The notes beneath the pieces were generated by a model, which ran no database searches, was not told where the DNA came from, and saw only the letters and a program-made list of their open reading frames with translations. A stretch of 64,000 nucleotides of DNA. Source: Drosophila persimilis. Its lineage: Eukaryota; Arthropoda; Insecta; Diptera; Drosophilidae. Made by a program: the position numbers and the translations under genes. Shown here piece by piece: positions 31,701-41,847 of this stretch. The stretch's first letter is position 1. Each line of letters begins with the position of its first letter. The stretch spans positions 2,542,001 through 2,606,000 of the forward strand of contig NW_020825289.1 of the NCBI RefSeq assembly GCF_003286085.1, read 5' to 3'.

Positions 31701-32819
31701 TTATACCCGATACTCAAAATGAGTATTGGGGTATATTAGATTTGTGGTAAAAGTGGATGTGTGTAGCGTCCAGAAGGAATCGTTTCCGACCCTATAAAGT
31801 ATATATATTCTTGATCAGCATCAATAGCCGAGTCGATTGAGCCCTGTCTGTCTGTCCGTCCGTCCGTCCGTCCGTCTGTCCGTCTGTCCGTCTGTCCGTC
31901 CCCTTCAGCGCCTAATGCTCAAAGACTATAAGAGCTAGAGCAACGATGTTTTGGATCCAGACTTCTGTGATATGTCACTGCTCCAAAAATATTTCAAAAC
32001 TTTGCCCCGCCCACTTCCGCCCCCACAAAGGGCGAAAATCTGTGGCATCCACAATTTCGACGATACGAGAAAACTAGAAACGCAGAATCGTAGAAGATGA
32101 CTATATCTTCTAGAGTGCAAAATCTGAACCAGATCGTATAATTATTACAGCCAGAATCACGAAAACAATTTCACTCTTTCTCGCTCTGTCTCACTCTAAC
32201 ACACAGGTTTCATGGTCGGTTTTGCCAATTGCAAAATATGAGTTCAAGGATCTCAGAACCTATAAAAGCCAGAGCAACCAAATTTGGTATCCACACTCCT
32301 GTGATATCGGACCTTGACCGTTTCCTGTCCAAATTTCGCCACACCCCCTTCCGCCCCCGCAAAGGACGAAAATCTGGGGCAACCACAAATCTCAGAGACT
32401 ATTAAGGCTAGAGTAACCAAATTTGGTGCACACACTCCTTTAAGATGTCACTATAAAACGTATATCTCAGAATTTCGCCCCACCCCCATCCGCCCCCACA
32501 AAGGACGAAAATCTGTTGCATCCACAATATTGCAGATTTGAGAAAACGAAAAACGCAGAATCATAGATAATGACCATATCTATTAGATTGCTGAATCTGG
32601 ATCAGATCAGACCATTTAGCCAAAAGGAACAAATCAATTTGCAGTGGCTACGCAGCGCCCGACGTCACGCTCAGACTGATTTTCTGTCTCTCTCGCACGC
32701 ACTCTTTGTCGTGTCGTTAAATATTAGCGGCGTCTGCCGGAGGAGAGCCATACTGACTTAGTATCGGGTATAACCTTAGAGTTGCGGTGTCCGCAGCAAC
32801 TCACAACGTTCCCCCTCGT
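31701..32819 (+). mobile_element. DINE-1/INE-1-like Helentron, complete copy
   Basis: About 1.12 kb. The 5' end TATACCCGATACTCAAAATG forms a palindrome with the following GAGTAT. A GTCC/GTCT array spans 31850-31905. Three diverged internal units contain CGCCCCC.CAAAGG.CGAAAATC. The inverse of the 5' end (AGTATCGGGTATAA) is near 32770. A terminal hairpin GAGTTGC...GCAACTC precedes the CGTTCCCCCTCG end. T-rich flanks fit T/T insertion. No protein is encoded. It is nearly identical to 38256-39375, inverted. Confidence 0.92.
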
Positions 32820-32974
32820 TTTTTTATGCCTTTTATAAGCGATAATTTTAGAAAAACATAATATATGTTTAATGTTTAATGTTTAGAGTTCAACTATGGA
32901 CAGTTAAACTGTGTAAAAATAGGAATGTACAAATCATAAAATTATCTGCTACTGGAAAGTACTGTAACACAATA
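32820..32974. other. Short AT-rich interval
   Basis: It contains ATGTTTAATGTTTAATGTTTA repeats and no gene. It may be the 3' UTR side of the adjacent CR1-like element. Confidence 0.35.
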
Positions 32975-33204
32975 TGTTCAGGCCAGCAGCAGACAGTTTC
33001 CGCGCACTGTGGCATAGAGTTAAGCAGTGACGTTTCAACCCCCGTTTCAAACGCACGATCTACCGCGCGACCCCCGAAATAAATACTACACATTTACCAC
33101 AAAGCACAAAGGCATTTTCTTTTCTTGCGACGGCTACAGGAGGTTTCACTTCATCATCCATATCGTCATTGGAGACTTGAGCTTCGTCCGCCCCCCTACA
33201 AACA
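32975..33204 (+). mobile_element. Solo BEL/Pao LTR with CAATA duplication
   Basis: The 230-bp unit runs TGTTCAGGCCAGCAG...CCGCCCCCCTACAAACA, flanked by CAATA at 32970-32974 and 33205-33209. Its 3' end is identical to the LTR end beside the tRNA-Tyr primer site at 4434, which ties it to that BEL/Pao family. Confidence 0.85.
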
Positions 33205-33224
33205 CAATACAAGGCCGAAAAAAG

Positions 33225-35989
33225 TTAACTTAAATTATTCATTAAAGAAGATTTTACTTTGGAAGCGCAAGTATCAAAGGAAAAAAGATGAAAAAATTTA
33301 TTGTAATCGCGGCAAAGGCTACGGAAACATTCATGGTCAGAGTAGTTTGAAGGACAGAGAGGAAGACGGAGAGGAAAGTAATGCCTAGTCGGGCGGGATG
33401 GGACAGCAATTCTGATAAGGCTAATGAGGGCCGAAGATTCAACCTCGCCTAGGAGAAGTTTATGGAGAAAGAGAATTCCATGACAAGTTCTACGGCTTTC
33501 AAGAGAGTGTAAGTTAATGAGGCGCAGCCGACTCTCATAAGAAGGAAGATGACGAGAGGGGTCCCAATTAAGTTCGCGCAGGGCAAAGATAAGGAATTGT
33601 TTTTGAACGGACTCAAGCATATCTTGATATTTTTGGTAAGAGACCAGATACAGGAACCATATTCCAAGATAGGCCGTACAAGAGATACGTAGAGTAGTTT
33701 AGTGGGAACGGGGTCAGAAAATTCCTTCGACCATCTTTTAATAAAGCCAAGGACTCCTTTGGCTTTATTCGAAATAGCGGATATATGAGAATTAACAACA
33801 TAAGAACATAAGTTCGGAACGAAGATAATGCCTAAGTCATTAACTTTGTACAGGCGTTCCAAGGAAATGTTATTAATTGTAAAGTCAAAAAGGTAAGGCT
33901 TGTTGCGATGGAAGATCATGACGTTACATTTGGAAATGTTAAGAGGAAGAGCGTTAATAGTACACCAATTGTTGAGAGCGTCGAGATCTGATTGAAGAAA
34001 TAACGGGGACACCGGATCGCTGTAGGAAAAACATAGCTTGACATCGTCAGCATACATTAGGACTCGTGAATTCGTTAAAACTTGGGGAAGATCGTTGATA
34101 AAGAGGTTAAATAATAAGGGCCCGAGATGGCTACCTTGCGGCACACCCTAAGAGACAAAAACTGGTTAAGAAAGAGAAGATTGGAAGTAGACACGCTGAG
34201 AACGATTGCAAAGGTACGCATTAGTCCAGTGAAGAAGTTTAGTCGGAAATCATAGTAGAGATAGTTTGTGTAGGAGATTGTGATTACCTGAATCGAAAGC
34301 TTTACTAACATCAGTATAAACTACGTCTGTTTGACATTGCTTTGCAAATCCGGCAGTTACGAAGGAGGAAAATTCAAGGAGGTTAGACGAAACGGAGCGA
34401 CGTTTTACAAATCCGTGCTGTGATTCTGATAACAGGGAACTACAAAAGTGGTGGAGCTGAGAAGTAATAATTTTTTCGAAGAGTTTAGGATGGCAGAATA
34501 ACTTGAGATACAACGGTAGTTTGAGACGTCTGATTTAGACCCCTTTTCATGAATAGGAATTATGTAGGATTCTTTCCAGACGGTGGGAAAATCATCAAGC
34601 TCGAGAGAGAGGTTGAACAGTTTCAAGAGGGGCACGCAAAGAGAATCCGCACAGAGTTTGGGCACGGCACTGGGAACCAAATCTGGACCAGTGGAGAAAG
34701 AAAATTTACATGATTTCAAATTAGTTAGAAGGCCATCATAATCAATAAAGGGGGGGTGGATACAACTTGAACTAATAAAAGGGATAGGATATGTGTGCGC
34801 GGCAGGATAGTCGTGGGGTGATGCGAGAATAGAGGGCATGTTATTAGAAGGAGCAGAGTAGCAAAGTTGAAAAAATGAAGCAAATAGGTTAGCGATATCG
34901 GAATTGTTATCTGCGTAAGTACCCTTAAAGTGTAATGAAGAGGAATATTGTGAAGAATTACGTTTAGAGTTAACAAACTTAAAGAATTGTTTAGGATCTC
35001 GTTTAAAGTTGAGCTTATATTTTGCCAAATAACTATTATAGCATAGGGTATTACAAATGGAAAATTTAGATTTTTCAAATGAATACTTAGAGAAATCTGA
35101 CTGCGAGCCAGACAGTTTAAACCTCTTATATAACCGAGATTTTATATTCCTTAGGCTTACTAGCCACGGAGTGAACCAAATAGGGCCAGAAATATTTCTG
35201 AGAGGGGAAACTAATGGAACAAAGGTAGGAAAAATGGAAAAAAACAGTGCTATAGAAAGCGTCACGAAAGTCGTCGAGGAATAACCAATTTATCAGAGAA
35301 AGTGCGCTATTCAAAGAAATAAAATCAGCCCTCTTAAAGCAAAATATAGCTGAAGGCTTAATGCAGGATTTGGTGGGACCAGGAGGGTACGAGGGTAGGA
35401 TGGTAAAGGTGTTCGGGAAAAGATAGAGGGGAACCTCTGTGTACTAAAGTGTTCGTAGAGTCGGTAGTAAAGACAAGGTCTAAAATCCTACCAATGCTAT
35501 TGCATATGCCGTTTTTCTGACCCAATGATGAGTCGGACAGAGAATCAACGAAATCGTGGGAACATCTGGTTGGAGTCTTTGGATGGAGACCAGGAAATAT
35601 TTGGAAGATTGAAATCTCCGAGGCCGATAAGAAAATCGGACTCATTAAGTTGGGACGAAACAGTTTGAAAAAGGGCTGCGTGAAGCATGTAGGTTGAAAA
35701 TTCAGAGGACGGTGGGATGTAAGAGCACGATATAAATAGATTTATCGAGCTTCGACAGAAAAAAGTTTGGATGTTGTGTCAGAACGGACAGCAATCAGGA
35801 CACCACCACCACGAGATGGACGATCCGATCTATAAATGTTAAATTTGTCTAAAAGGATTTCAGAATCAGAGATTGAGGGATGAAGCCAAGATTCGGAGAA
35901 AGCGATAATGTCGGCCTCAAAAGTTGCACTCTCAGTATGTAACTTGTTGAGCTTGCTGCCCAAGCCACGAACGTTCTGATAGGCAATCT
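33225..35989 (-). pseudogene. Second CR1-like family ORF2 (endonuclease and RT)
   Basis: Endonuclease blocks YQNVRGLGSKLNKLHTESAT, DIIAFSESWLHPSISDSEIL and SRGGGVLIAV lie at 36030-35742. The C-terminal endonuclease is at 35645-35358 (LDLVFTTDSTNTLVHR). The linker and RT start are at 35265-34405 (SRLYKRFKLSGSQSDFSKYS, ESYIIPIHEKGSKSDVSNYR). QHGFVKRRSVSSNLLEFSSF and VSKAFDS are near 34440-34290. The block PQGSHLGPLLFNLFINDLPQ with YADD follows (34144-33449), then the C-terminus (33620-33225). At least five frame changes separate these pieces. Confidence 0.85.
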
Positions 35990-37062
35990 TTAACGTACTA
36001 GGGGAGGCAAGTTTTTTGCTACAGAAGATGTAGCAGATGGATTTGGAAGAATACCTACTCGATGATCCGGGCTGGTGGAACGATTTGTAAAGAGGTGACA
36101 AATCGTATGCACCGGCCAGAAAGAGGGGTCGAGCAAACTATTAACATGCTTATCAGGGACGAGAATTTTAAAAGAGCAGATGTTTTGCTTGACCTTGAAG
36201 TTAAATTTGGTAACTACGAGACCCGCAGAACTATCTATGTTGAGTTTAGACAATATAAAGTTTCGGACCATAACCTCCGTAGCCGATGCCATGAGTCGAG
36301 AGACGAAAATAGGTTTTGATGGAGCAACCGCAGTAAGAACAGATAGAGGGGTCACAGAATTATTTGTTGAGACGGGAGCAGTGGACGTAGAGGTGTTAGT
36401 TGGGAAACCAGTAGTTATGGGACTTGAGGTTTTGGGAGCCTCATCATCCCTCCGGACGGCAGCGTTAGCGTCTTCAAGTTGGACCACGGAAGCGCTTGCG
36501 ACGGCTTCCTCAATGACATTCGGGCCGACATCCTGGTCAGACACGGGCGCGGGAGTGGCGTCAGGTTCGACTGCAGGAGAGACTGCAGATGAGGCTACCG
36601 TCGTAGTCGGTGCAATGTAACCATTATAACAAATGTCCATGGCGTCACCACGGTGATCGAGATTGGGGTGCAGGTGATACCGTGACTGGAAGAGAAACGG
36701 CCGGATTAGAGTTTGGCAAATAATTGGTAACCTTCTTTCGCTTTAGTGACTCAGTAAAAATTTTTAGATTTTTGAAATGAGTCTCCATCGCAAGAAACTT
36801 ATCCTGTAGCATTTTGAATCCGGAGTTGAGAGCAGCGAATGCAGTATGAGTCTGTCTCATAAAAACCAGCATGTCGTTCTCAATCGCTCTGCAGTCCCAA
36901 CAGGTCCAGTTGGGACCGAGTCTTTATGAGGTCGACTACGCGTCCTCCAATTTGCCCAAAGTCGGCGCAAACAGTGTATGCCACGTTATCACACAACCAG
37001 CAGAAGGTGAATGTTTGCCGTGTGGCAGCTGAGCGGCAGCGTTTAGCACAACAAATACTCAT
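35990..37062 (-). pseudogene. Second CR1-like family ORF1
   Basis: The N-terminal piece (37062-36880) begins MSICCAKRCRSAATRQTFTF and carries CWLCDNVAYTVC, a PHD-like finger in which the histidine of the copy A finger is replaced. MRQTHTAFAALNSGFKMLQD follows in another frame, then a Thr/Ser/Ala-rich linker, then KPIFVSRLMASATEVMVRNF and SFKILVPDKHVNSLLDPSFW, equivalent to the C-terminal block of copy A. Confidence 0.82.
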
Positions 37063-37394
37063 TATGAAAAGATGAGGAAAATAAATATGAGAAAGGTGAG
37101 ATTAATCGAGGAAAATGCTTGAGCGATGACTTTAAGTCGAAACTAATAATGATCAAGTAGCACAAACAATTACGCAAATCAATACAGCAACAACAACGAA
37201 CAAACGGCCGTCGCAAAATCACAAACACAAAACGAACACGAGAAACACAAAGCGTCCGACGAGGAGTGGGGGGCGGCAAACGCAATACGAATGTATAATT
37301 TATAAATTTCAAGAAAATTCAGTGCATTCATTTGTTTATTTAATTTAATTTTCATTTGTGCTGCCCTGAGCTTTGTTTTTTTGCTCTTGACCAT

Positions 37395-37673
37395 TGTTAA
37401 GGGCAGCTGCAAATGATTTACGCGCACTGTGCCAACTCCGTGCGCTCCGGTCGCAGCTCGCTCTCGAGCGCTCGGGACCACACGGCGCTCAGCGCAGCAT
37501 AACGTTTAAGTTAGGTTTTTAGTTACGATTCCACCCCCGCTACAAGCAGCTGAGTCGTGTACCCACCAACTTATACTTAAAACAAACGAAATAGTTGAAC
37601 GATATACTGGAACACCTTTATTTGGAATTATCTGTCTTCGTTTTTTATTCTTATATCCGCCCCCCTACAAACA
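37395..37673 (+). mobile_element. Solo BEL/Pao LTR (related to 32975-33204)
   Basis: The 279-bp unit starts TGTTAAGGGCAGCTG and ends CCGCCCCCCTACAAACA. The CCACACGGCGCTCA block is shared with the 3' LTR remnant at 9477. Flanks ACCAT (37390-37394) and AGCAT (37674-37678) match at four of five positions, consistent with an old target duplication. Confidence 0.72.
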
Positions 37674-37990
37674 AGCATTTTATATTAGTTATGTATACCC
37701 TTGCGTATGGCTTTTTGCAGACGTCTCGGAACTGACACCACTAAGCTGTGGATATAAGACAATGGAATTTCTCTAAAAAGTGATTTCTCCTCTGAGATTG
37801 TATCCTGATAGTTCCTTGTCAAATTTGGAGTCCGGCTCCTTTTTATATACGACCAGAGATTCTCGATAATGTTTATGTCTGGGCTGTGCGGCGGCCAGTC
37901 CAAAGTATTAACCCCAATGTCCTTCACGAATAAGGTTACACCTTTAGCTTTATACCACAGGGTGTTGTCTTGCTGTAATTTAAAGGACTC
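37674..37990 (-). pseudogene. Tc1-like transposase C-terminus (second element)
   Basis: The minus-strand frame gives LQQDNTLWYKAKG, LDWPPHSPDINIIENLWSYI and PRRLQKAIRKGIHN, the second aspartate region, the DxE-type end of the catalytic core and the C-terminus of a Tc1-family transposase. The remainder lies beyond DINE and unassigned sequence at 39380. It is not the same family as the element at 5166. Confidence 0.82.
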
Positions 37991-38255
37991 TGTGCGACCT
38001 TCCGTCTATGAGGCGATTATTGTTATTTGGTCGTAATTATGAAGTCTAGTGTAAGTTAGGCTAGTGCAAAGCGGGAGCGCAATAAATGCTCACTCTCTCG
38101 CTCTTGGCGGATTCGCCCCGCGTTGCCTCCGTAGGTTAGCTAGAGTATGAGATTTTTAATTGTGAAGAAAATATAGTTGCTAACATTGAAGGAGATCGAG
38201 CGTATCAATTTTCGCCCCGCCGAAGCCACCCAAAGTTTTCGGTAATTTCAATTAG
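37991..38255. other. Unassigned insert inside the Tc1-like element
   Basis: About 265 bp start TGTGCGACCTTCCG and include a GC-rich CTCTTGGCGGATTCGCC block. It might be a solo LTR, but no target duplication can be read because a DINE copy adjoins it. Confidence 0.35.
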
Positions 38256-39375
38256 AACGAGGGGGAACGTTGTGAGTTGCTGCGGACACCGCAACTCTAA
38301 GGTTATACCCGATACTAAGTCAGTATGGCTCTCCTCCGGCAGACGCCGCTAATATTTAACGACACGACAAAGAGTGCGTGCGAGAGAGACAGAAAATCAG
38401 TCTGAGCGTGACGTCGGGCGCTGCGTAGCCACTGCAAATTGATTTGTTCCTTTTGGCTAAATGGTCTGATCTGATCCAGATTCAGCAATCTAATAGATAT
38501 GGTCATTATCTATGATTCTGCGTTTTTCGTTTTCTCAAATCTGCAATATTGTGGATGCAACAGATTTTCGTCCTTTGTGGGGGCGGATGGGGGTGGGGCG
38601 AAATTCTGAGATATACGTTTTATAGTGACATCTTAAAGGAGTGTGTGCACCAAATTTGGTTACTCTAGCCTTAATAGTCTCTGAGATTTGTGGTTGCCCC
38701 AGATTTTCGTCCTTTGCGGGGGCGGAAGGGGGTGTGGCGAAATTTGGACAGGAAACGGTCAAGGTCCGATATCACAGGAGTGTGGATACCAAATTTGGTT
38801 GCTCTGGCTCTTATGGGTTCTGAGATCCTTGAACTCATATTTTGAAATTGGCAAAACCGACCATGAAACCTGTGTGTTAGAGAGAGACAGAGCGAGAAAG
38901 AATGAAATTGTTTTCTTGATTCTGGCTATAATAATTATACGATCTGGTTCAGATTTTGCACTCTAGAAGATATAGTCATCTTCTACGACTCTGCGTTTTT
39001 AGTTTTCTCGTATCGTCGAAATTGTGGATGCCACAGATTTTCGCCCTTTGTGGGGGCGGAAGTGGGCGGGGCAAAGTTTTGAAATATTTTTGGAGCAGTG
39101 ACATATCACAGAAGTCTGGATCCAAAACATCGTTGCTCTAGCTCTTATAGTCTTTGAGCATTAGGCGCTGAAGGGGACGGACAGACGGACAGACGGACAG
39201 ACGGACGGACGGACGGACGGACAGACAGACAGGGCTCAATCGACTCGGCTATTGATGCTGATCAAGAATATATATACTTTATAGGGTCGGAAACGATTCC
39301 TTCTGGACGTTACACACATCCACTTTTACCACAAATCTAATATACCCCAATACTCATTTTGAGTATCGGGTATAA
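38256..39375 (-). mobile_element. DINE-1/INE-1-like Helentron, complete copy, inverted
   Basis: Mirror of 31701-32819 with only scattered differences over about 1.12 kb (by eye). All landmarks are present: CGAGGGGGAACG end, GAGTTGC...GCAACTC hairpin, inverse end TTATACCCGATACT, three internal units, GGAC/AGAC array at 39175-39232, and the AGTATCGGGTATA 5' end. It lies between the two halves of a Tc1-like transposase. Confidence 0.92.
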
Positions 39376-39379
39376 AAAC

Positions 39380-39880
39380 TCTTCTAGTTTTTCAGACTAC
39401 CCAATCAAATTATCTTCACAGGGGAAAGCGTGTTTTTGTAGCACTTCGAAATATTTGTGTTTGGTCATGCTACCATTAACAGGAACTAAGCTTCCCAAGC
39501 CATTGTAGGCGACGCACCCACAAAACATTACGGTCCCACCTCCATGGCACTCCATATGAGTGCCATTTTTTTTCACTTTCATCGGTCCATAAAACATTTT
39601 GGCAGAATGAAAATGTTTTGCTGATCAATTTTTTGGCAAACTCAAGGCGCTTTAACTTATTGCGCTGAGTTATTTGTGGTATAGCTCTGGCAATAAATGT
39701 TCCATAACCAGCTTCCTACAGACGTCTATGAATTGTCCGTTCACTGATAACAACATTTCCTGTTTCCTTCAATTCATTGGTCAAGACATCCTGCTTAAAT
39801 TGCCGCAAAATAAAAGTGTCTGCCTTTGCAGTTGTCTTTCGTATTCTACCACAACGTGCAACGTTTTTTGTAGAGTGGGT
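39380..39880 (-). pseudogene. Tc1-like transposase core (second element)
   Basis: The minus-strand frame 39597-39397 reads MFYGPMKVKKNGTHMECHGG, then GTVMFCGCVAYNGLGSLVPV with MTKHKYFEVLQKHAF, the DDE-core segment between the two aspartates. Upstream (39600-39880) shifted frames hold the DNA-binding half (ERTIHRRL, TIPQITQRNKLKRLEFAKKL types). It joins the C-terminus at 37674-37990 once the DINE and the unassigned insert are removed. Confidence 0.8.
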
Positions 39881-39884
39881 TTTT

Positions 39885-40517
39885 TATACCCGATACTCAA
39901 AATGAGTATTGGGGTATATTAGATTTGTGGTAAAAGTGGATGTGTGTAACGTCCAGAAGGAATCGTTTCCGACCCTATAAAGTATATATATTCTTGATCA
40001 GCATCAATAGCCGAGTCGATTGAGCCCTGTCTGTCTGTCCGTCCGTCCGTCTGTCCGTCTGTCCGTCCCCTTCAGCGCCTAATGCTCAAAGACTATAAGA
40101 GCTAGAGCAACGATGTTTTGGATCCAGACTTCTGTGATATGTCACTGCTCCAAAAATATTTCAAAACTTTGCCCCGCCCCCATCCGCCCCCACAAAGGAC
40201 GAAAATCTGTTGCATCCACAATATTGCAGATTTGAGAAAACTAAAAACGCAGAATCATAGATAATGACCATATCTATTAGATTGCTAAAGCTGGATCAGA
40301 TCAGACCATTTTTTTAGCCAAAAGGAACAAATCAATTTGCAGTGGCTACGCAGCGCCCGACGTCACGCTCAGACTGATTTTCTGTCTCTCTCGCACGCAC
40401 TCTTTGTCGTGTCGTTAAATATTAGCGGCGTCTGCCGGAGGAGAGCCATACTGACTTAGTATCGGGTATAACCGTAGAGTTGCGGTGTCCGCAGCAACTC
40501 ACAACGTTCCCCCTCGT
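39885..40517 (+). mobile_element. DINE-1/INE-1-like Helentron, internally deleted
   Basis: Both termini match the complete copies. The interior jumps from the first to the third CGCCCCCxCAAAGG unit, so one unit pair was lost, giving 633 bp. The deletion junction lies at about 40178 within the shared unit sequence, as expected for unequal exchange or slippage. Confidence 0.9.
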
Positions 40518-41160
40518 TTTTATATATGAAAGAAGCTAACACTCATATAGAAATCGGTGTGCTCCGGAGCTATAATTGAGTCGAAGTGCTCCAACTGCAT
40601 CGTGGACGGTATTGGAAAACTAATTCCGCATTCTGCTGCCTCAGGTTCATTCTTTATTTGAATTTGTATTAGGGCCAGCGCCTCGCCGAGTCTATTTTGT
40701 TACTTATCTCTCCATTTTGTTTTTAAATTTAAACATACATATTAGTATAAATGAGAATATATACGTACAAGGATTTTAAACTCTTAAATCGATAACTTAC
40801 TTTTAAGCCCAGGAAATATTTTTTGCTTTGACGAGACTTTAATAAACATTTTTTTAACGAAGGCATATTACTTTTACTTTATATTACTTTTTATACCCGT
40901 TAAACTTTTACAGGTGTTCGGAGCAGAACAGCGCAGAATTTTCCTAGATTAAATGCCATCGAGAATCATTGTTTGTTTTTACTACTTTGCATGTTTTGTA
41001 GTATGTCTCCATTAGCTCTCTCCCCGCTAAAGCTTGCGCTCTGATTAGCTTTGATCTGAGCTTGTGGCTGATGATGCAGCTCGGCCGCACTGATAGAGTT
41101 AGTGCAGCTCCGACCACTAGCACACAATAAACATTTAACATATTTAAATAACTATTTTAT
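40518..41160. other. Unassigned sequence with LTR-like start
   Basis: TGTTCGGAGCAGAAC at 40915 repeats the start of the putative LTR at 15750, and a CACACAATAAACATT stretch before 41160 resembles an LTR 3' region. No coding sequence is seen. Confidence 0.35.
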
Positions 41161-41847
41161 ATGGACGTTGACATGCAATGACTGTATCTTACAAGAGGCG
41201 ATGCAATTACTGCACCGTCAAGTGGCCCGTGTGACACCAGCAGAAGGCTGTTACGCACGTATCCCAGGAAAAACGCAGCCCTCCTCCCCCCCAATCGACC
41301 GATGGGCACTGCCGCATGATGCGCGATGCGTAGCCGAACTAAACGCGTTCATACAGGAAAGATAGTTGTAGGACTAATATTCGACGAAAATTAGCACTAC
41401 ACTTACTAAGAAACTAAGCATGACTTCAAAATACAAATACCACTACAGTTACTAATAACTAGAAAGGTGTGTGAGGATTATTATTATTAAACTTATTATC
41501 ATTAAGTGTAACTTAATGAGAGGAAGAGAATTAGTGGTGGATATAATATGGTAGAGGGAATTATGCTCCGAGCATAAGACCTTTATACGATTCATGGAAG
41601 AAATAATTCGATCTCCAAAGTGGAAGGACCAACGATATCAAGTTTCTAGTGAGTCTAATAGGAATCGTGAAGTTCAGGGTTCAAAAGTTCAGTTAAAGAT
41701 CAGGGCTGTCTATGTCACCGCTGATCAAGTTGTGCACACAAATCACACCAAGCATTTTTCTACCGTTAACTAAGGATGGGAGGTTTACAAATAGCAGTCT
41801 ACTAGAGTAAGTCTCACACCCGCATCCCACTTAAGGCCCCGCAGAGC
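41161..41847 (-). pseudogene. CR1-type LINE copy G, 3' part
   Basis: Minus-strand copy of the CR1 3' terminus, 3' UTR and the last part of ORF2 (IFMHNL-type block near 41730, decayed C-terminus at 41470-41690). It stops at GAGC, where a long LTR is inserted, and continues at 44008. Confidence 0.82.

Larger units (their letters stand above)
33210..37390 (-). mobile_element. Second CR1-like LINE family, near full length
   Basis: The layout matches copy A (finger-containing ORF1, endonuclease, RT, no RNase H), but the protein is clearly diverged, for example VNSKRNSSQYSSSLHF against VNSKRRTAAHPSSLSF. ORF1 lies at 35990-37062 and ORF2 at 33225-35989. Both are frameshifted. The 3' side is interrupted by a solo LTR at 32975-33204 and the 5' side meets another at 37395. 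Confidence 0.85.

Noticed and set aside
31850-31905. GTCC/GTCT tandem array as an independent microsatellite
   Set aside because: It recurs at the same place in every DINE-like copy and is part of that element.
36180-36620. 146-codon plus-strand open frame
   Set aside because: Antisense to ORF1 of the second CR1-like family; the Ala/Thr/Val-rich composition reflects the linker of that ORF.
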